This document shows, piece after piece, positions 33,320-42,171 of a DNA stretch of 64,000 nt; the stretch's first letter is position 1, and each line of letters opens with the position of its first letter. The DNA comes from an uncultured Clostridia bacterium (GTDB lineage: Bacteria > Bacillota > Clostridia > Oscillospirales > Ruminococcaceae): positions 62,001 to 126,000 of the forward strand of contig CANQOC010000002.1 of NCBI GenBank assembly GCA_947625375.1. The letters are read 5' to 3'. The notes beneath the pieces were generated by a model that did not search any database, was not told where the DNA came from, and was given only the letters and a program-made list of their open reading frames with translations. The translations under genes and the position numbers were made by a program.

Positions 33320-33784
33320 TTACAGTAATTTTTCTAATTCACCGAGCAGCTTTTGCTTCATATCTGCAAGCTGTTCCGCGCCGGGTCTGCTGTCATCGGA
33401 ATACATCTTCTCCATAGGATACCACCATACAGGGCCTCTGCCGTTATTTCCATAGCCTTCGATGTCTCCGCTGACTCTCGGGAAAAGATGCCAATGAAGA
33501 TGAGCGTCGCCCATGCCGAGTAACTCACAGTTTATCTTTTCGGCTCCGAAAGCCTTTGACACAGCTTCGGCAACTGCAGTCATTTCTTCAAGAAACTTTG
33601 TCCTCTCCGAACGGTCAAGATGAAACAGCTCGGTTTTTTCTCCGTGGTGCTTGTAAAGAAACAGCGTATAGCCGTAGAAATGCTGATTATCGCCTATCAC
33701 CACATATCCCGTTTCAAGTTCCTTTACAAAATAAGGGTTCGTGCCCTTTTTTATCATTTCAATCCGTTCGCATATCAGGCACAT
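33320..33784 (-). CDS. HIT family hydrolase
   Basis: 154 residues. The histidine triad is present as DAHLHWHLFPR (HxHxH, about residues 93-103), which marks a nucleotide hydrolase or transferase acting on AMP-linked substrates. The N-terminal CLICERI with two Cys may bind zinc, as in several HIT proteins. The C-terminal extension with GPVWWYPMEKM is seen in bacterial HIT proteins of this size. 36 bases after the glycosyltransferase gene, so probably in the plsY operon. Confidence 0.88.
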   Translation of the reverse strand: MCLICERIEMIKKGTNPYFVKELETGYVVIGDNQHFYGYTLFLYKHHGEKTELFHLDRSERTKFLEEMTAVAEAVSKAFGAEKINCELLGMGDAHLHWHLFPRVSGDIEGYGNNGRGPVWWYPMEKMYSDDSRPGAEQLADMKQKLLGELEKLL

Positions 33785-33820
33785 AAATATCTCCTATGAC
33801 CCGCTTCGCCGCGCTTTCTC

Positions 33821-34945
33821 TTACTCCCCCTGTCCCGCAATCTCTTCACAGAGGTCGGCGATGTCCTCGGCGCCGACGCCCGAGATATACTTCTCCTGCT
33901 GGCGCTTCATGCGCGAAAGCGCCGAGTCGGTCTCGAGTCTGCGGATTGCCGGGAGAAGTCCGCTGCGGACGTTGTTGACGGTCAGAGCCATTCCCCTGCC
34001 GCCGAAGAATCTGCTGTTATAAGTCTCGCACCCGGGAATCGGGGAGATGAAAATCGTCGGGACGCGCGCGGCGGCGCACTCGGTCGACGAAAGTCCGCCC
34101 GGCTTGCCGATGAAGATGTCGCAAGCGTGAAGATAGAGCGGCATGTCGTTGGTGCTCGGCAGAAGAGTAACCCTCGGGTTGCCGCCATAGCGGCCGCTGA
34201 GCGACTCCATGAGTCCCTCGTTGTTGCCGCAGAGGACGATAAGCCGGCGGTCCTCGCGCTCGAGTGTCGGCTCAAGGGCGCGGATTGCGGTCCTGAGCTT
34301 TCCGGCGCCCATGCTCCCGCCCGAGACAATCATATATTTCGACTTCGGGTCGAGTCCGAGCTGCTGCCTCGCGGCGGCTTTGTCGGTTTTGTCGCGGAAC
34401 GCCTTCTTTACCGGTATTCCGCTGATGACGATTTTCTCCTCGGGAATTCCGCGGCTGATATAGTCGTCGTTCAAATCCTGCGACGGGACGATATAGTAGT
34501 CGCAGTCGGTCTCCTCGGTGAACGGCACACAGGTGTAGTCGGTCGCGATAAAGACGACAGGCGGGGTATCCATTCCGTGCCGCCTCATGTATGTGAGCAT
34601 CTCGGCGGCGAAGACGTGCGTACAAAGCACGACGTCGGTCGGATTATCCTTGAAATAGCTGTCGAGCCGGTGCGCCATCATTCCGTTGACGGCGTATACC
34701 GGCGATTTTATCGGGAGGCGGCGATAGGTGTCCCCGATTTTATAGACGATGCCGAAGAGCTTCGGCGAAATCTGTACCATTCTGACATATGTTCCGCCGA
34801 CGGCATTTGCAAGACGCTCCCCGAAGAGGGAATACGGGTCAAGGATATTTGCGGTATGACCCCTGAGCGAAAGCGCCTCGGCGACGGCGTTGGCGGCGGC
34901 ATTGTGCCCCCCGCCGGTCGAACAGGTAAGTATCAGTGCTTCCAT
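33821..34945 (-). CDS. MGDG/UgtP-type glycolipid glycosyltransferase (GT28)
   Basis: 374 residues with the GT-B fold of the MGDG synthase and processive diacylglycerol glycosyltransferase group. N-terminal motif STGGGHNAAANAV (about 9-21) is diagnostic; VSGGSMGAGK (about 205) and IGKPGGLSSTECAA (about 285-298) form the nucleotide-sugar site. It transfers glucose or galactose from a UDP-sugar to diacylglycerol at the inner membrane face. Overlaps plsY by 13 bases, so both belong to membrane lipid synthesis. Confidence 0.9.
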   Translation of the reverse strand: MEALILTCSTGGGHNAAANAVAEALSLRGHTANILDPYSLFGERLANAVGGTYVRMVQISPKLFGIVYKIGDTYRRLPIKSPVYAVNGMMAHRLDSYFKDNPTDVVLCTHVFAAEMLTYMRRHGMDTPPVVFIATDYTCVPFTEETDCDYYIVPSQDLNDDYISRGIPEEKIVISGIPVKKAFRDKTDKAAARQQLGLDPKSKYMIVSGGSMGAGKLRTAIRALEPTLEREDRRLIVLCGNNEGLMESLSGRYGGNPRVTLLPSTNDMPLYLHACDIFIGKPGGLSSTECAAARVPTIFISPIPGCETYNSRFFGGRGMALTVNNVRSGLLPAIRRLETDSALSRMKRQQEKYISGVGAEDIADLCEEIAGQGE

Positions 34946-35556
34946 GCTAATTTAACCTCGATTGACTCTTTTTCTTCTGTGCTCCGAAGGAGCCTAAGCG
35001 TTATCGCGACCGCGCTCAATAAAAAGCCGATTGCGACCGCCGGCGGACACTGTCCGAAAGCGAATACGCCGACGACCGCAGCTCCGTATGATGCGACCGT
35101 GCGGTAATAGTGCGGCGAAATCTTCACAATCACCGAGAAAAAGATAAACGCCGCCGCAAGAATCAGTCCCGGCATCATAAACACCGGGAAAAGTCCCAAA
35201 AGGACGCCGAAGAAGACGGCGATTGCCTTTCCGCCCCTGAATTTAAAGAAGACTGGGAGGATATGTCCGAAGACCGGCGCCGCCATCACGAGCGCAAGCG
35301 CAAGTCCGTATTCGTCGGAATCGAGTCCGCGTATGTACATATGTACCGGAAGAATCCCCTTTGCAATGTCGAAGACGAGCGTTAAAAGACCGCAGAGGAA
35401 TCCGCCGTATTTAAAAGCGTTCGCCGCGCCGGGGTTGTTGTCGTCGCTCTCGGCGGCGACGTCGCAGTGCCCAAGAAGCCGTCCGAACACCCTTGCGAAG
35501 AGGACGCTCCCGCAAAGATATCCGCACAGAATATAAAGTATGTCCCGCGTTTCCAT
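34933..35556 (-). CDS. plsY: Acyl-phosphate:glycerol-3-phosphate acyltransferase PlsY
   Basis: 207 residues, about five to six transmembrane helices. All three family motifs are visible: GSVLFARVFG (motif 1), NPGAANAFK (motif 2; usual NPGATN), and GHILPVFFKFRGGKAIA (motif 3). It adds the first acyl chain to glycerol-3-phosphate using acyl-phosphate. An insert DVAAESDDN precedes motif 2. Driven by a strong promoter at 35592-35620; first gene of a three-gene lipid operon. Confidence 0.93.
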   Translation of the reverse strand: METRDILYILCGYLCGSVLFARVFGRLLGHCDVAAESDDNNPGAANAFKYGGFLCGLLTLVFDIAKGILPVHMYIRGLDSDEYGLALALVMAAPVFGHILPVFFKFRGGKAIAVFFGVLLGLFPVFMMPGLILAAAFIFFSVIVKISPHYYRTVASYGAAVVGVFAFGQCPPAVAIGFLLSAVAITLRLLRSTEEKESIEVKLAWKH

Positions 35557-35591
35557 TTTATCCCTTCTTTACCGCGAAAACAGTTTCATAT

Positions 35592-35620
35592 ATAATACTA
35601 CAAGGGCGTGAATATGTCAA
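35592..35620 (-). promoter_or_regulatory. Sigma-A promoter of the plsY operon
   Basis: Minus strand TTGACA (35620-35615), 17-base spacer, TATTAT (35597-35592). Confidence 0.82.
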
Positions 35621-35670
35621 GACGGGTTTAGGGGGATAGGGGCGAATGACGGGAGGTGTCAAGATGGTGC

Positions 35671-35885
35671 CGTCATGCGGGCGCATGACGGTATCATAAG
35701 GGAACGCCCTCTCTTACAGTGCGTCCCCTCTTGCAAAAACAATTCACAGGATTGTTTTTGCAATTCACCCCTTGCGGAGCGCACTTCGTAGGGGATTTCG
35801 CGCTCTGCGGAGCGCGACAAGGGGCGCTGCCCCTCGACCCCGCCACCCTTTTGAAAAAGGGTGGACCGAAAACTTTTGATTTTGT
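35671..35885 (-). repeat. Hairpin-array element, copy B
   Basis: Read on the minus strand it starts with AAAAGTTTTCGGTC just after the dehydrogenase stop and repeats the order of copy A. Stems (plus coordinates): 35843-35852/35855-35864 (10 bp), 35821-35825/35829-35833 (5 bp), 35799-35805/35810-35816 (7 bp, same CGCA loop), 35768-35772/35790-35794, 35731-35743/35751-35763 (13 bp, A/T-rich), and 35671-35690 (CGTCATGC/GCATGACG). No gene in 35557-35900. Confidence 0.8.
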
Positions 35886-35900
35886 GCCGTCAAGCTCTGT

Positions 35901-37070
35901 TCAGAACCTCACGTTCCACCGTTCGCTGTAGGACTCGTGCGTCTGCTGCTTTCCGCCCGACTTTTTGCGTCCCGAGCGCCGTCTTTCCGAGAGCATTTCG
36001 TCGAAAAGCTCCTCGTCAAACGGGATTTCAACGCCCTTCCCCGTCCAGTCCGAGAGATAAGCCGCGTTCGATATCGCAAGCTCGTTCAGTCCCTCGTACC
36101 CCGGCGCGATAAGCTCGCTCCCGTGAAGCACCGCGTCGGCAAAACTGCGGAGGATTCCGGCGTGCGCCTCGCCCCGCTCCTTCGGCTCAAAAATCTCGGT
36201 CGTATACTCCGGCTCGAACCATGGCCGGGTCTCGGTCGTCCTTATGACGCGCTCGTCGGTCAGAAGCTTTTTATAGATAAGCCTCCCCTGCTCGACTGTG
36301 ACGCTCCCGAGGCTGCCGGTGATTTCGAGGCGGTTTGTGCCGGGGAGGTCGCCGGTCGACGTCACAAAGACGCCGGTCGCGCCGTTCTCATATTCCGCGA
36401 AAATCGTCGCGTCGTCCTCGACCTCGATGTCGTGCCACTTTCCGACGCCGCAAAAGGCGGTAATCCTCTTCGGCATACCGCAAATCCACTGCCAGATGTC
36501 GAGGTTGTGCGGCGCCTGATTCAGAAGGACACCGCCGCCCTCGCCCGACCAAGTCGCCCGCCAGTCCCCCGAGTCGTAATAGTGCTGGGTGCGGTACCAG
36601 TTGGTGATAATCCAGACCGAGCGCTTTATTTCGCCGATTCCGCCCGAGCGGACAATCTCCCTTGCGCGGCGGAAAATCGGGTCGGTCCGCTGGTTGAACA
36701 TTATTCCGAAGACCTTTCCGCTCCTCTTCGCGGCCTCGTTGAGCCGCCTTGCCGCGCTTACGCTGATGTCCTCCGGCTTTTCGACGATGACGTGCAACCC
36801 CGCAGCGAACGCCCTTTCGGCGATTTCGGCGTGATGCGGGTGGGGCACCGAAACGAGCGCGGCGTCAATAAGTCCGCTCGAAAACATCTCGCCGCAGTCC
36901 GAAAACCGGGGGACGCCGGGGTAAACCCCCTTGCAGTATTCAAGCCTTTCGGGGTCGATGTCGCAGACGGCGCCGAGGGTCATTCCCGCGATTTTCCCGC
37001 TTCCGACGCAGTTAAAGTGCGCCGAGCCGATTCCGCCGACGCCGACGATTCCGAGCCTTATTCTCTCCAT
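35901..37070 (-). CDS. Gfo/Idh/MocA family dehydrogenase (second paralogue)
   Basis: 389 residues. Rossmann fold at the N-terminus (LGIVGVGGIGSAH), catalytic Lys in VIVEKPEDIS (EKP motif), then the substrate domain with WRATWSGEGGGVLLNQAPHN. It would oxidise or reduce a sugar or glycoside with NAD(P). Start at 37070 shares one base with the stop of the preceding paralogue (TGATG); the frame runs open upstream to 37313, inside that gene, and that extension is rejected. The basic Arg/Lys/Ser tail (RRRSGRKKSGGK) is unusual. Clearly homologous to its neighbour. Confidence 0.9.
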   Translation of the reverse strand: MERIRLGIVGVGGIGSAHFNCVGSGKIAGMTLGAVCDIDPERLEYCKGVYPGVPRFSDCGEMFSSGLIDAALVSVPHPHHAEIAERAFAAGLHVIVEKPEDISVSAARRLNEAAKRSGKVFGIMFNQRTDPIFRRAREIVRSGGIGEIKRSVWIITNWYRTQHYYDSGDWRATWSGEGGGVLLNQAPHNLDIWQWICGMPKRITAFCGVGKWHDIEVEDDATIFAEYENGATGVFVTSTGDLPGTNRLEITGSLGSVTVEQGRLIYKKLLTDERVIRTTETRPWFEPEYTTEIFEPKERGEAHAGILRSFADAVLHGSELIAPGYEGLNELAISNAAYLSDWTGKGVEIPFDEELFDEMLSERRRSGRKKSGGKQQTHESYSERWNVRF

Positions 37071-38245
37071 CACTTGTTGCCGGCATAGGTCGCCGAGGTG
37101 TCCGCGACCTGTTCTCTGACGTTGGTCTTTCGGCGCGACGACGCGACCCGCTTCTGAAGCTCGCTGTAAAAGAGGTCCTCGTCGAATTCGCGGAGGTCGA
37201 TTTCCTTTCCGAGCCAAGCCGAAAGGTGGATTGCGTTCGAGATGGTGAGTCCGAGGATGCCCTCGCTTCCGTGCGCCACAAGGGGTTCTCCGCGGAGGAT
37301 TGCCCCGCCCCATGCGCGAAGGACGCCGTCGTGCTGGGGGTTCTCGCCGTCGAGTCCGGGGTCGACGCTGTGCGCCGAAAGGTTTCCGAACGGGACGGTA
37401 TTTGTCCGTGAAAACTCCGGCTCGGGGACGTCGAACTCGGTGACCGAAAGACCGCTGTAGTCGGCGACAATCTTCGCGCCGTCAAGCTGTATCTCAAAGC
37501 GGTTGTCGCCGCGCGCGTCGCCTGTCGTCGTGATAAATACGCCGGTCGCGCCGTTTTCATATTCACAGTATGCGGTGACGTCGTCCTCGACCTCGATGTC
37601 GTGCCACTTGCCGAACTTCATGTGCGCCGAAATCTTTACCGGCATACCGCAAATCCACTGCCAGAGGTCGAGGTTGTGCGGCGCCTGATTCAGAAGGACT
37701 CCGCCGCCCTCGCCCGACCATGTCGCCCGCCAGCTTCCCGAGTCAAAATAAGCCTGCGGCCGGTACCAGTCGGTGATAATCCAGTTTGTGCGCCGAATCT
37801 GCCCGTATTTCCCCGATTGCACAAGCTCTCTCATCTTTTTATAGACGCAGTTTGTGCGCTGGTTGAACATCATTCCGAAGACGACCTCGGGGTGCTTCGC
37901 CGCAACCTCGTTCATCTCGCGGACCTGTTTTGTATAGACACCCGCCGGCTTTTCGCACATGACGTGTATTCCCCTTTCGATGCACGCGATGACGTATTTC
38001 GGGTGGTCATAGTGGGGCACCGCGACGATGCAGGCGTCGATTTCGCCCGAGTCGAGCATCTCCTCGGCGGTCGGAAATCTCTTTACGCCGCCTCCGAGCT
38101 CCTTTTCCGCCCATTCAAGCCTCTTCGGGTTGATGTCGGCGACGGCGGCGAGGACGAAGTCGGGACAGTTCCCCGCCATAATCCTCTGAGCATGCCCCGA
38201 GCCCATGTTTCCTATTCCGATTATTCCGAGCCTTATTTTTTCCAT
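37070..38245 (-). CDS. Gfo/Idh/MocA family dehydrogenase (first paralogue)
   Basis: 391 residues. N-terminal LGIIGIGNMGSGH dinucleotide fold, EKP motif in VMCEKPAGVY, and the same WRATWSGEGGGVLLNQAPHNLD stretch as the next gene, so the two arose by tandem duplication. Sugar or glycoside oxidoreductase; exact substrate not readable. Third gene of a four-gene operon with two xylose-isomerase-like TIM-barrel proteins, which together resemble 3-keto-glycoside or inositol-type pathways. Basic tail similar to the paralogue (RRKTNVRE). Confidence 0.9.
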   Translation of the reverse strand: MEKIRLGIIGIGNMGSGHAQRIMAGNCPDFVLAAVADINPKRLEWAEKELGGGVKRFPTAEEMLDSGEIDACIVAVPHYDHPKYVIACIERGIHVMCEKPAGVYTKQVREMNEVAAKHPEVVFGMMFNQRTNCVYKKMRELVQSGKYGQIRRTNWIITDWYRPQAYFDSGSWRATWSGEGGGVLLNQAPHNLDLWQWICGMPVKISAHMKFGKWHDIEVEDDVTAYCEYENGATGVFITTTGDARGDNRFEIQLDGAKIVADYSGLSVTEFDVPEPEFSRTNTVPFGNLSAHSVDPGLDGENPQHDGVLRAWGGAILRGEPLVAHGSEGILGLTISNAIHLSAWLGKEIDLREFDEDLFYSELQKRVASSRRKTNVREQVADTSATYAGNK

Positions 38246-38263
38246 GATAATTCTCCCTTTCTG

Positions 38264-39013
38264 TCACTCAAATCCCCTTGACTTTAAGTATTCATAGCTT
38301 CTCTTCAGGCAGTCAAAGGGGTCTTCGCCATAGCAGTCGTCCTGTTCCACAAGCATATATTCGACGCCCGAATCCTCGGCGGCTTTGAATATCGCGTCGA
38401 AGTTCATGTTTCCCTCGCCGACGGCGGCGAACTTTCTTCCGTATGAAAAGTCCTTAAGGTGTATGCACGGCGCCCGCCCCGCGAGCTTTTTTATCCATGC
38501 GGCGGGGTCGCCTCCCGCTGCCTGCACCCAGAACGTGTCGACGATAAATCCCATCAGCTCGGGCGAAAACGCCTCGGCGAGAATGTCGATGATAAGCCGT
38601 CCGCCGACCTTCTGAAACTCCTGGTCGTGGTTGTGGTACATGAATTTTACCCCGCCGCCGTGCAGCGCTTTTGCGACCCCGAGGTATTTTTCGGTGAACC
38701 GCTCGGGGGTGTCGCCGCTGTCGAGCTTAAAAGCGTTCCAGCCGAGTCCGCAGTATTTACAGCCGAAAATCAGGTGCTCCTTCGCGACGGCTTCGGCGTC
38801 ATTAAGAAGCCTCTGCTCCGGAGTGTGCGTCACCGCACATTCGAGTCCGTTCCTTTTAAGCTCGGAGCCGAGCCATCCGGCGTCGAAGGGACAGGTCCCC
38901 GAAATCTGTACGCTCTTATATCCGATGTCGGCGACGCGGCGGAGGGTTTCGGAAAGACCGTCCGGCGTCTGCGTGAAGCTTCGGACGGTGTAAAGCTGTG
39001 CGCCGGTCTTCAT
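38264..39013 (-). CDS. Sugar phosphate isomerase/epimerase-like TIM-barrel protein (IolE/AP_endonuc_2 fold)
   Basis: 249 residues starting MKTGAQLYTVRS, the usual opening of this family. Metal-ligand positions are plausible at FMYHNHDQEF, GFIVDTFW, PCIHLKDF and YMLVEQDDC. The fold is shared by xylose isomerases, inosose dehydratases and C-glycoside deglycosidases, so the reaction is open. The start overlaps the preceding gene by 4 bases. It belongs with the two dehydrogenases downstream. Confidence 0.85.
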   Translation of the reverse strand: MKTGAQLYTVRSFTQTPDGLSETLRRVADIGYKSVQISGTCPFDAGWLGSELKRNGLECAVTHTPEQRLLNDAEAVAKEHLIFGCKYCGLGWNAFKLDSGDTPERFTEKYLGVAKALHGGGVKFMYHNHDQEFQKVGGRLIIDILAEAFSPELMGFIVDTFWVQAAGGDPAAWIKKLAGRAPCIHLKDFSYGRKFAAVGEGNMNFDAIFKAAEDSGVEYMLVEQDDCYGEDPFDCLKRSYEYLKSRGFE

Positions 39014-39876
39014 AAGGCATTATCCCCCAGAATTTCCCTTATTGCGGAACAGGCCGCGTCGAAGGCGGCGTCTGCCGACGGGTATGAAAAGCTTTCGCCG
39101 ACCCTCGAGCGCTCTCCCTCGCGTTCAAGGGCGGACAGTCCCGAAAATACGGTCAGATGCGGCTCGACGGTCATTCTCCTGCCTCCGAGCTCTATGTATT
39201 CCGCGGCGATTTCGGCGACGTGACCGATTCCCTTTCCCGCGGGGACGACCCTTCCGTCAGAGAGGGCGTCCTTGATGTGAAGATACCTGATTCTGTCCTT
39301 CAGAAGCGACCATGCTTCGAGCGTATCGACGCCCGACTGCACGAAATTCGCGGGGTCGAAGACGCCGACGATATCGGGGACGCTTTTAAGAATGTCGAGA
39401 CAGCACTCGGCGTTCTCGCCGTAGATTCCCTTTTCGTTTTCGTGACAGAGCGTTATGCCGGTGTGAAGGGTGTCCGCGGCCTCGGACATCTCGCAGAGGC
39501 GGTCGATGACCTTGTTCCGATACTCCTCGGGGCGGCGGCCCTTCGGGATATAGAACGAGAACATTCTGATGTTGGTCGCACCGAGGATATCGGCGGTTTC
39601 GAGCGTCCTCTTGAGCTTATCGATTTCGGGCGGCATCGGGTCGTCAATCCCGATTTTGCCGAGCGGCGAGCCGAGCGACCAGACCGAAAGTCCCTCTTCC
39701 GAGAGCATCCTCGAGATTTCACGCGCCTTTTCGGCGCTTAGGTCGGAGACGTTTCCGAACTCGGTCCCCCGAAGCTCGGAGCCGCAGAGGCGGTTGCGCT
39801 TCATCGCGGCAATCTGTTTTTTAATCTCTCCGCCGGCCTCGTCGGAGAAGGCGTAGAGTCTTATTTTTTCGGACAT
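39010..39876 (-). CDS. Sugar phosphate isomerase/epimerase-like TIM-barrel protein
   Basis: 288 residues from the ATG at 39876, 7 bases after GGGAGGAAA; an open frame extends upstream to 40020 past the promoter and is rejected. Same fold class as the next gene, with metal-ligand candidates in LCHENEKG, GVFDPANFV, YLHIKDA and MTVEPHL. Probably isomerises, epimerises or eliminates on a keto-sugar. First gene of the operon; a good promoter sits at 39911-39939. Confidence 0.85.
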   Translation of the reverse strand: MSEKIRLYAFSDEAGGEIKKQIAAMKRNRLCGSELRGTEFGNVSDLSAEKAREISRMLSEEGLSVWSLGSPLGKIGIDDPMPPEIDKLKRTLETADILGATNIRMFSFYIPKGRRPEEYRNKVIDRLCEMSEAADTLHTGITLCHENEKGIYGENAECCLDILKSVPDIVGVFDPANFVQSGVDTLEAWSLLKDRIRYLHIKDALSDGRVVPAGKGIGHVAEIAAEYIELGGRRMTVEPHLTVFSGLSALEREGERSRVGESFSYPSADAAFDAACSAIREILGDNAL

Positions 39877-39910
39877 GCTTATTTCCTCCCGTCCATATTT
39901 TCCTGATGAT

Positions 39911-39939
39911 ATCATATCACTAAATCCGGCGGTTTTCAA
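39911..39939 (-). promoter_or_regulatory. Sigma-A promoter of the sugar isomerase/dehydrogenase operon
   Basis: Minus strand TTGAAA (39939-39934), 17-base spacer, TATGAT (39916-39911). Confidence 0.78.
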
Positions 39940-39992
39940 TAGGATTATAAAATTTTGGGACGGCGGCGGCGAAAAGAAATTTTCAATAGCTC

Positions 39993-40021
39993 TTGCATTT
40001 CCGTCGGCTTTGTGGTACAAT
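39993..40021 (+). promoter_or_regulatory. Promoter of the SRP RNA gene
   Basis: TTGCAT (39993-39998), 17-base spacer, TACAAT (40016-40021), placing the start near 40028-40030 where the SRP RNA helix begins. Confidence 0.8.
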
Positions 40022-40029
40022 ACTTTCAG

Positions 40030-40164
40030 CCGATTCGAGATGTAGGCGTACGGGTTCTGTGCAACATCGCGCCGTGAACCATGTCAGGCGGGGAACCGAG
40101 CAGCATTAAGCGGTTTGCCTTGTGTGACGCAGTTTGGCCCGTGCGTCTATATGTCGAATCGGAT
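40030..40164 (+). ncRNA. ffs: Signal recognition particle RNA (4.5S/small bacterial type)
   Basis: The 5' end CCGATTCGA pairs with TCGAATCGG at 40154-40162, closing a long rod about 133 bases long. The conserved domain IV is present as GTGAACCATGTCAGG...GGAACCGAGCAGCATTAAG (40072-40111), with the GGAA tetraloop, the GTCAGG 5' loop strand and the AGCAGC 3' strand that bind Ffh. Position directly before dnaX is standard in Bacillota. No Alu domain is evident, so it is the short form. Confidence 0.88.
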
Positions 40165-40189
40165 TTTCAAAAATGAGGAGGGATTAAAG

Positions 40190-41806
40190 GTGTATACAGC
40201 ATTGTACCGCAAATGGCGTCCGCTGACCTTTGACGACGTTGTGTCGCAGCCGCATATCACCGCAATCCTCTCACGGCAGGTCGAGGAACAAAAGACCGCG
40301 CACGCTTATCTCTTCACCGGCTCGCGCGGGACCGGAAAGACGACCTGTGCGCGAATCCTCGCCAAAGCCGTAAACTGCCGCAATCCGAAGGGCGGAAAGC
40401 CGTGCCTCGAGTGCGACATCTGCAGGGCCGCCGACGCCGGAACTCTTTCGGACATCGTCGAAATCGACGCGGCGTCGAACACCGGCGTCGACGATATCCG
40501 CGAATTAAGAGAAGCGGCAGTCTATACCCCCGAGCTCTGCCGCTATAAAGTATATATCATCGACGAGGTTCACATGCTCTCGAATGCGGCGTTTAACGCA
40601 CTTCTAAAGATTATGGAAGAGCCTCCGGAGCACATTAAGTTCATTCTCGCGACCACCGAGGTCCACAAGGTCCCCGCGACGATAATCTCGCGGTGCCAGC
40701 GCTTCGACTTCAGAAGAATCCGCGAGGAGGACATTGTCGCGCGGCTTGAATACATCGCGGGGCAGGAGGGGTTTGACCTCAGTCATGACGCCGCCGCCCT
40801 TATCGCCCGGCTTTCGGACGGAGCGATGCGCGACGCTCTTTCGCTTCTCGACCAGTGCGTCGCGTATTCCGAGAAAATCGACACCGAGACCGTCTCGAAC
40901 GCCGCCGGAATCGCGGGGCGGGACTATCTCTTCGATTTGATTGAATCCGCCGCCTCGGGCGATACCCCGAGGGCAATCGGCATCGTCGACGACCTCTATT
41001 CAAAGTCCAAGGACATGGCGCGGCTCTGCGAAGAGCTTATACAGCAGTTCCGGAACCTTATGCTGATAAAAACCGTCCCCGGGAAGCCTGAGCTGATTTC
41101 CTGCCTCGACGGCGAGGCAAAGCGGCTCGGCGAAATCGCCGAAAGGCTTTCGCTCGGCGAGATTCTTTCAAAGCTCGGGATTTTGCAGGACTGTGCCGAA
41201 GCGCTTCCGCGAGCGGTCTCAAAGAGGACCGAGTTCGAGATGGCGGCGGTAAAGCTCTGCATGGCTGCGGCGCCGTCCGGCGGAGCGGATATATCGGCGC
41301 TCGAAAGGCGGATTGCCCGCCTCGAGGACGAAATCGAGCGCCTTGGTTCGGGCACCGCGGCGATAAAACCGAGTCCGAAAAAAGAGGAGAGACAGCCGTC
41401 TCCCCCGCCCGATATACCCGAAGCGCCGTCATCGCAAAAGAGCGAAGAAAAACCCGCCGAAACGGTGCGGTGCGCGCGGTGGGAGGAGATTCTTGACCGC
41501 CTGACCGAAATCAACCCCGGCTGTGCCGGAGCGCTTCAGGAGTCCGAGGCGTTCATCAAGGGGGACAAGCTCCTCCTCGTCGTCAAGAACCGGTTTTTCC
41601 TCGGTCTCTTTAAGAAACCCGAGAACGCCGCCGCGCTCAAAAAGGCCGCGCTCGACGTCACCGGGCAGACGTATACGATTCTCGCGAAGTGCGCCGACGG
41701 CCCTTCCTCCGAACAGCAAAGACCCGCCGACACCGGCGGCGTCGACGAGCTTATCGAGAGGGCAAAAAGCGCGAATATACCTGTCGACATCGGCAGCATA
41801 GACTGA
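40190..41806 (+). CDS. dnaX: DNA polymerase III subunit gamma/tau
   Basis: 538 residues from a GTG at 40190 after GAGGAGGG; the family start VYTALYRKWRP follows. Clamp-loader ATPase: Walker A GSRGTGKTT (about 45-53), zinc site with four Cys (CRNPKGGKPCLECDIC), Walker B region (VYIIDEVHMLS), and sensor SRC (ISRCQRFDFRR). Domain III then a Pro/Glu-rich linker (about 400-430) lead to a tau-type C-terminal domain. It loads the beta clamp at the replication fork. First protein gene after the SRP RNA, followed by ybaB and recR. Confidence 0.97.
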   Translation: MYTALYRKWRPLTFDDVVSQPHITAILSRQVEEQKTAHAYLFTGSRGTGKTTCARILAKAVNCRNPKGGKPCLECDICRAADAGTLSDIVEIDAASNTGVDDIRELREAAVYTPELCRYKVYIIDEVHMLSNAAFNALLKIMEEPPEHIKFILATTEVHKVPATIISRCQRFDFRRIREEDIVARLEYIAGQEGFDLSHDAAALIARLSDGAMRDALSLLDQCVAYSEKIDTETVSNAAGIAGRDYLFDLIESAASGDTPRAIGIVDDLYSKSKDMARLCEELIQQFRNLMLIKTVPGKPELISCLDGEAKRLGEIAERLSLGEILSKLGILQDCAEALPRAVSKRTEFEMAAVKLCMAAAPSGGADISALERRIARLEDEIERLGSGTAAIKPSPKKEERQPSPPPDIPEAPSSQKSEEKPAETVRCARWEEILDRLTEINPGCAGALQESEAFIKGDKLLLVVKNRFFLGLFKKPENAAALKKAALDVTGQTYTILAKCADGPSSEQQRPADTGGVDELIERAKSANIPVDIGSID

Positions 41807-41826
41807 AAAAAGGAGAGAGATTCAAT

Positions 41827-42171
41827 ATGAAAGCAAGAATACCCCAGAGTATGCAGCAGCCGTCCAATATGAATCAGGTCATTCGGCAGGCTCAGAAAAT
41901 GCAGGAGGACATGGCCGCATTTCAGGAGGAATTTGCCGCCCGCGAATTCAAGGCTTCGGTCGGCGGAGGCGCGGTCGAAATCGCCATGAACGGCGCGAGG
42001 GAGGTCACCGCAATCCACATTTCGCCCGAGGTCATCGACCCCGAGGACTCCGAGATGCTCGAGGACCTTATCGCGAGCGCGGTGAACGAGGTCCTTAAAA
42101 ACATCGACTCCGAAAGCACCGAGGGAATGGGAAAAATCACCGGCGGAATGAACATGCCGGGACTGTTCTAA
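41827..42171 (+). CDS. YbaB/EbfC family nucleoid-associated protein
   Basis: 114 residues. Central motif FKASVGGGAVEIAMNGAREV and the following HISPEVIDPEDSEMLEDLI match YbaB/EbfC, which binds DNA as a dimer. N-terminal MNQVIRQAQKMQEDM helix is also typical. AAGGAGAG ribosome-binding site before the ATG at 41827; upstream in-frame ATGs lie in dnaX. Its stop overlaps the recR start (TAATG). The dnaX-ybaB-recR order is widely conserved. Confidence 0.93.
   Translation: MKARIPQSMQQPSNMNQVIRQAQKMQEDMAAFQEEFAAREFKASVGGGAVEIAMNGAREVTAIHISPEVIDPEDSEMLEDLIASAVNEVLKNIDSESTEGMGKITGGMNMPGLF

Noticed and set aside
37071..37313. N-terminal extension of the second Gfo/Idh/MocA gene
   Set aside because: Arg/Pro-rich translation out of frame with the preceding gene; the Rossmann start MERIRLGIVG is at 37070.
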